Below, piece by piece: positions 38,601 through 50,600 of a stretch of 64,000 nucleotides of DNA. A program made the translations under genes and the position numbers. Every line of letters begins with the position of its first letter. The first letter of the stretch is position 1. A model generated the notes under the pieces. The model was not told the DNA's origin, ran no database searches, and worked only from the letters and a program-made list of their open reading frames with translations. The stretch spans positions 1,240,001 through 1,304,000 of the forward strand of contig JAZAYU010000086.1 in NCBI GenBank assembly GCA_038501625.1. The letters are read 5' to 3'. This stretch comes from Corbicula japonica. Taxonomy: Eukaryota > Mollusca > Bivalvia > Venerida > Cyrenidae.

Positions 38601-41600
38601 TACAAAATGGCCTCCAATATACTATCTTTATACAGCTTTAAAATCTTTAACATATTGTCTGGTCCTTAAAGTCGTTATTGACAGGTGGATCATTTTGTGA
38701 AATCATGTATAATGGTAAAACAATAGGACATTTTGTTTCTGCTAGTATTGTCATCAAGTTTAAAATAAACACTAGTCTACATTACCTTTTGCAAATTTAT
38801 AAAGACTGTAAATGGTATTCTAAAGTAAATATTTTATCGATAATGATATTTGAGTTGTGTAAAATTAGGTTAAACTATCTGATTACGAGCCCTTCACTGT
38901 ATAGCTACTGTTGATAAGGAAGTAAAAATGTAATAACAGTCGTGATTTTAACCTTTAATTTGGCATCCATTAGTGTTGAAATGGACATATTGTAAACATG
39001 TTCAGATTTAAAATATGAATAAACAAAATTGACATTACGTAAGTACACTGGAAAAATGTTTACCAACTGGATTGGATTTTTTAAGAAAATAAAACAATAA
39101 CAAAACTTGCAAATCAGGTAAACATTTAAAATGGCGAAGTCAGGGGAATACAGTCAATCTGTGCTTGGAGCATCTGATGAAATCAATGACATTTACTGTG
39201 AACCGTGTCATAGAGATGGGACTGTAGCGATAGCCGAGGGTTACTGCAAAGACTGTCCTGACTATCTGTGTGCACAGTGTTACAAGAGTCATCGAAGAAA
39301 CAGGGGTTTAGCAAACCATGTGCTACTTGACAAGGACTCAATGCCGACAGCTCCAGTATCCATTAGAACAGTTTTGGACATCTGCAAGGAGAAGTGCACG
39401 CTTCACTCCGATAAAGTGATAGAGCTCTTCTGTGAGACATGTGACAAACTTGGATGTACAATCTGCATCACACTTGATCACCGTCAATGTAGGAACGTGA
39501 AACATATCCCTGATATTGTCAAAGACTTGAAAAATAGTCAAGAGTATACAGCATTTTATGAGCACATCAAGTCAACTACAGATAGTCTGTCTGAATTTGA
39601 ACAAAAAATGCAAGCAAATGCCACTTCCAACTATGACATGCAAAAACTTGCGAAACAAGAACTTAAACGTCAGAGGGCTGAAGTCAACAAATTTTTTGAT
39701 GAACTTGAGAGAAAGATGGATGATCAGATTCTTATGATGGAGAATAGAAACAAAGATGCCCTAAAAGCAGCATCTGACACGCTGAAACCTATGAAAAAAG
39801 AGCTGGATCAAATAAAGAATGACATCGAGTCAAAGAAATCGGGACAAAATTGTGAGTTGTTTATTTCAATGAAAAAGAGCAAGGAGAAAATGAGGACTTT
39901 AGATGATCAATTTAACAAAGTTCAAGAGGAACTAACAATACAACATTATACAATGCTCCCATCAGAACAGATACAGGCTATGATGAGAACCGTTACAGAG
40001 ATCTGCAGAATATCAACAGCCAGAAGCACTACCAAGGTTGGCAGAACACCAACAGAGAGAAGCACTACAGAGGTTGGCAGAATACTAGCAACCAGAACCA
40101 CTGCAGAGGTCTGCACAGCCAGCCTTCAGGCAGTGATTGACATTAAAACTAACAAAGACAAAACAGAGCCTTCTATATTTGGACTCACCATAATGCATGG
40201 AAACTACTGTGTTGTATCAGACTACGGTAATAAAAGTATTAAGGTGGTTGACACAAAGAGTAAGCAAGTGACCTCAGAGATAGGCATTGAAGCAATGATC
40301 ATCTGGGGGATGACATCAGTAAGTGATGATCAGGTGGCTGCATCAGTAACATTATCAGGTTATAAACACCAATTCCAGTTTTTCTCTGTATCAACATCTG
40401 GAGTCATAAGGAGTACCAACCAGGTGAATAATGTTAATGACTATTATACAGGCATGGTTCATTTTAACGGTAACATTTATGGAGTTCGTAATTTAAATAC
40501 GGAGATTTATGTCCTCAGTATGACAGGGAAGATCATCAGAACAATCAAAACAGATGACAAAGGTGCTGATATGTTTCGTTCTCTGGAAAGAATAGCGTTG
40601 AGTCCTGATGGACAAACAATTTATGTTACAGATAATCTAAAGCAAAGTGTTACCAGTTTGACATTGGATGGGAAAGTCAAAGCCTTCTATACTGATGAGG
40701 ACCAGAATAACCCTTGGGGTATCACTGTGGACAAGCATGGTTACGTATATGTAAGAAGCTGTGGTACTCACAACATTCACCAGCTTACTGCAGACCTCAA
40801 CAAGGTTCAGGTTCTCATAGAAGATGTTGATGGGACTAACATTACCTACTCGAGCACTGAGAACAAACTTTACGTGAGTGACAAGGGCAAAATCAATGAG
40901 TATTCCTTAAATTACAAATAAACAGAGATCTTCAGAATACCAGACACACTACAAAGGTCTGCAAAACACCAAATAAATGAACTAACTACTTGTAAATAAA
41001 ATTAATAACATTATATCAAGTTGTTATGAAAAAGGCCACAGAACCTAGGAAAGTTGGTAAACTTTGCTATATGACAATATTGTTCGGCTGTAAACTAATA
41101 GGATAAAATATTGTACTGTTTTTGCTTTTTGTATTTATTAATAGATAAAAGTATTATTTTGACACTGCATTCTTGCTAAAATAAATTCATAATCAGATAA
41201 TACATAATGCAGACTCATTTTACCCCAGTGAATATGACATCATGATGTCACTAAATCAAACTCTTATGAAGCTCGGTGGGCAAAAACATGTTGGATAAAT
41301 GAAAATAATGTGAAAAAATGAAAGTTGTTTTTACATCAGCACAAATACTGTAATTAAAATAAAATATTATGCTATCCAATGTTTATCAGTTTTCCTGAAT
41401 ATATACAAACAAAGCATAACAGATTTGTCCTATTAACCTTTAAGTCCAAGACTTTTATCGCATGGTCAAACAGTTTAGATCCAGATCATCTGGCACATCT
41501 GTGTCATCTGCTCTGGATCTACACTGTTTGCAACATGGTTTAAATAACCTAATGAGTTTAAAACTGAACAGTTTAGATCCAGATCGGCCAGCAGGGATGT

Positions 41601-44600
41601 TTATCCCTTTCCTGTATAGTTACGCATTTTTACGCATGTGCAATCACTGTGTAGATCCAGATCAGCCGGCACATCCGTGCCATCTGATCAGGATCTGCAC
41701 TGGTCGCATTTTAGTCAGAAATAACCTAAGGAATGAAAAAGCTAACAGTTTAGATCCTGATCAGATGGCAAGGATGTGCTGGCTGATCTGGATCTAAACT
41801 GTTCACCCTAGCAATAAAGGTGTATCTGTACAGGAAAGGGTTAAGCTAATCTGGATTTACACTGCTGGCACATGCAATGAAAGCATCTCCATGGAGTAAA
41901 CGGTTGAAAGAAATTACAGTATTCTATAATAAATAGTACTACAATAGACATCACAGTTAAAAAAACTATATGTTTTTTTAGAAAAACTCATGTCTCCCCC
42001 CCTGCGACATGAATCCTGCGACCTTGACCTTTGACCTTATGACCCCAAAATCAATAGGAGTCCTCTACTCAATAAGGACATCCATCGTATGAAGTTTGAA
42101 GGCTCTGGGTAAAATAGAACTCCTGTTATTGAGTGGAAACGGTTTTCACTCTTCAGGCCAATAGGGTTCTTCTAATCAATAAGGGCTATCACCCTATGAA
42201 GTTTGAAGGCTCTGGGTCAAAAGGTACTCCAGTTATTGAGTGGAAATGGTTTTTACTCTTCAGGGCCCTGTGACATTGACCTTTGACCCCTAATCAATAG
42301 GGTTCTTCTACTCTATAATAGCTAACAACCTATGATGTTTGAAGTCACTGGGTCAAAGGGTACTCAAGTTATTGAGCAGAAACGGTTTTCACTCTTTGGG
42401 CCCAAAATCAACAGGGTTCTTCTACTCAATAAGGGCTATCACCGTATGAAGTTTGAAGGCTCTGGTTCAAAGGGTACTTGAGTTATTGAGCGGAAACGGT
42501 TTTCACTCTTCGCGCCACTGTAACCTTGACCTTTGATCTACTGACCCCAAAATCAATAGGGTTCTTCTACTCAATAAGGGCTATCACCCTATGAAGTTTG
42601 AAGGCTCTGGGTCAAAGGGTTCTCAAGGTATTGACAGAAACGAAGAGTTAGAGATGGACAGACGGATAGACAGACAGACGGACTGGGCAAAAACAATATG
42701 CATTCGGTCAAAGCACGTGAAGGCAATTCTGATTAAAGGGACACAACTCTCGAGAGCCAATATTACCAACGGCATTTTTTTACTCTTAATTGAGTTACAA
42801 AAATCAGTACAAGCCAGCAGCTCAAATGACAGTCTTATCCCCATAATACCAGTAAACCTTGAAGCATAGGTCATTTTTATCATATACATGTCAATGGTAT
42901 AGCTACTATTAGGACCTGTAGGCCCGGGCCTACAAGTTGGACAAGAAAATGATATTTTAAAAGTCCCAATCATACAATAATAACTGTTACAGGAGGGGGG
43001 ATGGTAGCAGGTTCAAGCCATTTGATCGACTTAAGTGTGTCTGGCATCGATTTGCCTTATTGCAGAAAATGATAATTTCCCTTGTCCAGATGTAAATGCA
43101 GGCCTACGTTCAAATTCTCTGTGCTTTTTTGTTTAACAGTATAGCATGTAGAACAATTACAGTTGCCCCTTCATAATCTACATCACAGTGCTTTATTGTT
43201 CAATCACATTTATACATGTATCTGTATGAAATGTTTACATTGGCAATTCATGGTAGTTTTGAGCCCAGAAGCCAGTTTTTCAAAATGTCAAATTCACAGA
43301 ACTGATAAAAAAATTTGTTTTGATAATTTTCTTTGAAAATACATTGGAATGTGCATTTTTCTATTGTTTCCCCGCTTCTGAGCAGCTTCAACTCCCAGAT
43401 CTCCTTACCAAGGGGCAAGCGCACCTTGGAACCCCTTGTATTGGCTTACAGCATTAAACAAGTGACAGGGAATTGTCACAAAACCAGGTTTTCATTTTCC
43501 AGACTTTAAAATGTTTTAAAGTCAGTAGATAGACATAATGTGATCACGAAACAAAGTTTTATACTAATTCTATTCTATATTCTCCCTTCTATATATACTT
43601 ACATATACTTATATAGGAGACACAAAATTGCTAACGAACGGATGGACGGACGACCAGGGGCATAACATTATACATTGACATGAGGGCAAATTGGCCCTAA
43701 ATTGCTCACCTGATTCTACAATACATGAAATGAAAGGTAGAAAAGAACACATTTAGAACAGCTATAAAATCTGATCTGGGTCTACACAGGTCAAACACAC
43801 CTTTTCGTTTCTTATATGGCTAACTCATAAATAAACAAGTTCAATACTCTGGTATCATTTAGTTTCGCATGGGCAAATGTTTATGCAAAAGTTTTCAAGT
43901 AAAGGTGACAAATGATATATGTTCCCACAGGCATATTATTGAAAAAGCGTAGATCTACCTTTTCCAGGTATATTATTGAAAAAGGTACCTTTTCCACAGA
44001 TCCACAACCAAGAGTAACCTTCTTGGTTTCCGGTAAATCTGGCATGAATTTTATCTTCTCGTCTTTCAAGACTTTAAGTGAGACAGTAATTATCACCTGA
44101 AAACACAAGAAATACATTTGTGAACCCTTTACTCCATAGACACACCTTAACTGCATGGGTAAACAGTGTAGATCCAGATCTGCTGGCATATTTGTGCCAT
44201 CTAATCAGGATTTATACCATTCAATTTTTGATTTATTACGTTAATTCTGACCAAAATGCAACCAGTTTTGATCCTGATCAGACAGCATGGATGTGCCACT
44301 TGATCTGGATCTACACTGGTCATCATGTGTTAAAATGCATACATATAGAATAAAGGGTCATACAGAATTTAATATAAAGCTGCCTATTCACAGATCAGTG
44401 TGTAATATTTCAATGTCTGACATAAACATGTATATAGTGCCCAAAAGTGACTGAACAGGTGCAAATTTCACCAAAATTCTGGACTAATCAATTCATTTAA
44501 GGATGAGTGAATTTTTCTGTATTAGTAAGGCTATAACAACCCTCGTTTTAAATATATTCATTTCTATGTCGACTGTATAAGAATATTACACCACATTTAC

Positions 44601-47600
44601 TTTGTTTAAAGGTCTTCAACAGTTTATATAATACATTTTGATATTTGAATACACTTAATTATGCTTAATATTTCTTTCTTATATACATGTACCGATACAT
44701 TACTAGGCACCTTTAAAACTGCATGAATACTCATATTTTTAGAATAAGAAAACAACAACAAAAAACAATCAACATCTTATGCAAGGTTAAGCGAGTGCTA
44801 ACTCGTGTTTTCTGCACGTAACACTAACTAAAGTGGCACTTTGTTGCTAGTAGTGTATTTACTTTAGTTGTTTCTGGAACTTATATGCCCAAACAACATG
44901 TCCTATTTTCTGAATTTTGCAATAGGAAATAAGTAGGCAGACTGCATTTGTAAAGGTGAAAGAAATGAAATAAAACATAGACTAATAAGTTTTGCCCTTT
45001 TAAAGAACAGGCGACACAAAAATGAAAAAGGGGGATAAGTCAAAAGTAATGACTCTTATTGGTCACATTCTAACTTAAGCCAAGTTTGAAATCAATTCCT
45101 AACACAGATTTTAATTTTTTTATGAAATACATTGGAGGCCAAAGAATGGATTATTTACGTTATGCCTCCCATTGTTGATTCAAAAACGGTAATTTAACAG
45201 AATGGTTACCTGTGAGGCCTGGAGTTTCTCTCCTGATGTACAACCAACTTTAATAACATTCTCACCATATTCCACAGAATTTACCTGCAATAAAACAATT
45301 AAACTCTTTACTCCATAGATTATACAATTATTTACTTATTAGCTGGGAAATATGCTGTGATATTGACCTAAAAAATCGTTATTGATCGAGGCGATAGCCG
45401 AGGTCAATAACGATTTTTGCGGTCAATATCAACAGCATATTTCCCAGCTAATAAGTAAATAACTGTTTTATTACATGAACTATAAATAGTATATATATAA
45501 TAGTTTATTACATGAACTATAAATAATATAGAAGATGGAAATTTTCGCATTCTATTTATAGACAGGTCAGTATCAGCTAAAGCGGGTCAATATCTAGATT
45601 TATTGACTCCGTTATTTTGGGGGTGTGACCAATCCCGTTGCGTCTATTTATAGTTCATGTAATAAAGACCTTTATTGCATTGGTGAACAATATAGATCCT
45701 GATCAGCCGGCACATCCATGCCATCTGATTAGGTTCTACACTTTTGGCTTTCAGATTTCTTCGGTTATTTCTGACCAAAATGCAACCTGTGCAGATCCAG
45801 ATCAGACAGCACCAATGTTATTTCACCTTAAAGAACAATGAAATATGGAATAACCCTTTTCTCCATTAAGAGACCCTTATTGCAAGGGAAAACAGTGTAA
45901 ATCCAATCAGCTAGCACATCTGTGCCATACGATCAGAATCTGCGCTGTTAGCTTTTAGATTCATTAAGTTATTTCTGACAAAGATGCGACCAGTAACTAT
46001 TCAGTTTAGACAGCATGGATGTGCCAGCTGATCTGGATCTACACTTGTCACTCATGCGTTAAAACGTGTATACATGGAGTGGAGGGATAAAGGCCTGAGA
46101 GACATTTACACGCCACAAAAAAGAAACCTTTTGCTTTATAAACTTTATAACTTTAAAAAATCATGAGATAAATAGAGGATACAACATGAGTGATCATTTT
46201 ATACTGAAATTATTAAACGAGTCATCTAAATCGATATAAAACGAGGCTTTTGCCGAGTTTTATATCGATTTAGATGACGAGTTTAATAATTTCAGTATAA
46301 AATGATCACGAATGATGTATTCTATTTATCACATACCCTGAAAAAAGTCGCCATTTCAGCCAATCTGATCTTTAAAATTTGAGACTGGTTTCCAATCTCA
46401 GCTTTATAACCTTAAGTCAAATTCACGAATGATATCAGTTTTACCTGTGTTTTTGTGACAATGTTAAGTCCTTCAGCCAATTTGTTGAGAACTTTACCAA
46501 AGTCATCTTGAATCAGTACCGGAGGTCCATGGAATTGTGGGTATTCCTCATTTTGATCCCAATAAAGTGCTGATATGTTGCCAAGGTTACTACCACAGGC
46601 ATATTCTAAGTTACTGCGATGGAACCGAAGCAAATTTTCTTCAAGCTACAAAAGAAAACTCGTTAAAATTAATTTTCACATTTTATGATTTTTGTACTTG
46701 GACACTGTTTACTAAACTGCTAGCAAACTGCAGCATTTTTTAAGACTTAAAAAACATTTCTATTAATACTTATAAGAAAATGAAATATGCATATCAGGAA
46801 TGGCCACATCCAGCATACACAGCCTCCCCACACAGCCAAAAAGTAGAGAGGAAAAGAGAGCATGGTATTACAAAAATCAGTTTCAAAATGGACGCCACAA
46901 ACAAATAACAGAAGTGAGAACCGGAGGGGTTACCGCCTTGGAACGGTTAGTGGCAAAACAAATTGCCACTGGGGGTTTAAACCAGGTTCTAGGGTGCACC
47001 AACCTCACACTTGCCCCAACAGGTTCTCGTATCACAAAACAAGTACAAATTGTCTTGATGAAATAACTCCAACCCACCTATCAGCTCATCAATGTTGCAT
47101 GAGTGATTTTAAGACATAATGAATACAACTTAGTTCATTTCACTTTAAAATATTTCTTGGTACTTTTTTCTGTAAAGCAAACACTCATTTGAAACAGAAA
47201 AAGAAATGTTAAAAAGTTGTTTACTTAAAGATAGCTTTCACACTTATCAAAAAGTTTTGAAAAAAAGATGTTTCCCCTAAAACAAGTGCATAACTATAGG
47301 GGTTGGATTTAGGATGGATGAAGGCTAAAAAATGAAAGAACTTCTGATTCCAGCACTTGTTATTCTAAGAATTTTAATCCAGTTGGTACCTTTGTAAACT
47401 TGATTCCAGATTCATCTTTAAACTGGTTGTGAAGGTCTGTAAATCTCTCTGCAAATTATAATCAAATACATTGTACTTCAAAATTTAAAAAAATCAAGGT
47501 GTACAATTTTGGTTTGTTTTTCGTCACACCCATCTTTAATTAAATATCAATATTAACATTTTACTCCATGGGATATGGATATTATCCATGGACAATGAGT

Positions 47601-50600
47601 GTAGATCAGTCAGCACATCAGTGTGGTCCGATCAGGATCTACACTGTTCACTTTTTGAGTCATAAGGTTATTTCCAAACAATAAGTGAATAGTATATATC
47701 CATATTAGATAGCACATCAGTGTGGTCTAAACAGGATCTACACTGTTCACTTTTTGAGTCATAAGGTTATTTCCAAACAATAAGTGAATAATATAGATCC
47801 ATATTAGATGGCATAGATTTGCTGGCTGATCGGAATCTACACTGTTCACACATGCCTTAAACCCATATATTCAGGCTTCACACACTTTAAACAACCCACA
47901 TGTTTCCTATACCCAAATAAAAACCATCAAATATCAATTTAATCCTTATATAATATTTGAAACCCTGCAATGTACAAATCTATAATGTGAGACTGAGTAA
48001 TAGTGGTTTTAATACCATCTCCCTGGCCTAGTGGTAAAGGCATCCGCCTTGGGAGTGGGAGGTCGAAGGTTTGAATCCCACCAGGGGTTCGTTTTGATAT
48101 GGCCGGTTGGTAAGCCGCCAGCTAGTTAAAGAATGGTTACCGTATGCCTACCTGCCTGGTGCCTGGCATTAAAAGAATAGGATTCGGGAGGTACAAGTGC
48201 AATAGAAAAAGGTGTCTCATAAGTCAGAAATGGCTGGCCCTTTCAATAGGGGTGACACTATAATAAACAAACACTTTACTTTACCTTTTTATATGGTTGG
48301 TCTTTATGGGGGGTTTTACTTAGAGAATAATATATGGGTGGTCGGGGGCGGATGTTGATAATTGCCCCGCTGAAGAGATAAAATGTACCGGTGAAATCCG
48401 AGGTTTACCTTAACTGCAGGGCAAAGGGAAATAATTATGTTAGAAGTTGTCAAAACTAGATAAATTACTGTCAACAGTCTAGCTTCTCCCTCGGTTAAAT
48501 GATTGTTTTTTTTTGAGTCCACTTAACAATAATTCCATCTAAATCTAGAATTCTATTTGCAAGCCACTCCAGCGTACGCTCACCCGTGGCCATTTTGCTG
48601 TCGGGAATGCCGCTAATGATGTCATGCAAAACCAAGCGTTGCACGTGCGTCTTTTCCAAGGGCTTTTATCGCATAATTGCCCTCCACGTGTGGGGCAATT
48701 ATGCGATAAAATCTGCCAAGGCAGAGTAATGATATTTTTTCAACGTAAATTTGTTAATATATATAGTAACATATGTATTATTGCACAGTTTTACCAAATT
48801 AAATTCTGACACGACTGTAAAACATCATTCTTTGCTGCATTTGCTTATGGACCTTTGGAATATGAATTAGGGGCATAATTCTGTCTATTGTGACATTGAA
48901 CAATCTTTTTTTGCAATGTTAAGAGGAACAGAATAAGAAATGGAAGAAAAAAAAAAGAAATGATTTAAAAGGACACGAAATACAGAAAAACTTGAAAACA
49001 AGGAAAAAAACATGAAATAGAGGAAAAGAACATTAAATAGAGGAAAAGAACACAAAATAGAGGAAAAGATCATGAAAAAGAGGAAAAGAATATGAAATGG
49101 AGGAAAGGAATATGAAATAGAGGAAAAGAACACAAAATGAAGAAAAAACCATGAATGAGATCAAAAGAACATGAAAAAGGGAAAAGAGGAAGAAATTGAG
49201 GAAAAGAACAGAATGGTTTACCTTCCAGACTGATATCTTTCTGTTGTTCTTTCCTCAGCTGTTTGTTGATATCCAACATGGCCTCGAAGTGGAACTGCAT
49301 GCGTTTATCAATGGTATCATCCACTAACTCCCCATTATCAGATATCAGAACACAACTATCACTCAGTTCCTTCACTTTCAAGTCAGTCTGAAACAAATGA
49401 AATGAAATTTCAGGTTATTGTTCAGTTTATATGATAGAGAAACATTTATCCTGGTAAACCACATAGTAAATGGATTTTTTAAAAAAGGTAAAAAACATTT
49501 CTTTATTTTGGAAGAATTTTTTTAGGTTCAAATTATGATTTGACCTGCAATAAATTTCAAAGGCATTTGCATATCCATCAAACATTAAATCTTTCAATGA
49601 GCATTATATTAATAGGTATTTCATGTTTACAGTGATCAAGCAGGGCTTTTTCGATGTTTATGGGGAAAAGACCCCTTCCCAATTTAGGAATAGGAATTAT
49701 TTAAGTAGAATATAGTCAAATTTGGGGGAAAATATTGACAAATCAAACCTATTGGGAAATGTCAACATTCATGATTCTGCTTAAAAGCTTAGTTTGTCTT
49801 GCTTTGCTGACTCTGAAGGTATTACAGAACTCTTTGGGACCTCCAAATTTAGTTAAAATAGGGACCTTGGCTTTAAGATGAACCTGAGACCTCCAGATCT
49901 TGTTTAAACCGGGACCATTACTGGCAAACAAAGATCCCTCGTGCCAGATATCCCCATCTGAACCTTGCACATGTGAAAGATGTTTACCCTGGGAAACAAG
50001 CATGAATTTTATTCAACATGTCAAAATAAAATACATCCTACCTGCTTGCATAATACTGTGATGGGATTGTTACAGAATAGAGCGTACCTGCTTGCATAAT
50101 ACTATGATGGGATTGTCACAGAATAGAGCCTACCTGCTTGCATAATACTATGATGGGATTGTTACAGAATAGAGCCTACCTGCTTGCATAATACTGTAAT
50201 GGGATTGTTACAAGATCCGACCACCACATGAGACTGACAGGTGAACTTTGACCCTTCCTCATCAACAGCTCTACCCCCAATACGGTCAGCAGCTTCTATC
50301 ACAGTCACCTAGTAGAAAACAAAGATAATACTCATATTTATTGACTGCAAATTTTCAGGGGTTCCACTAGCTACTGAATCTCATGGGATATTTTGATCAC
50401 TTTTAGCATGTTTAGCGGATTCTGCCAAATACATGTATAAGCAAATTTGAAAATACATTTGTACCACTGAAAAAAATGACACTTAAAGTAAAATCAAAGG
50501 GTTCAAAATGAGGCTTTTTGGAAATTTCACATGTCAAATGATCATTGTCTGGGTCAAATGGAGTGCCTTATTCTTATACACTTGTGAAATGGGTTAATTT

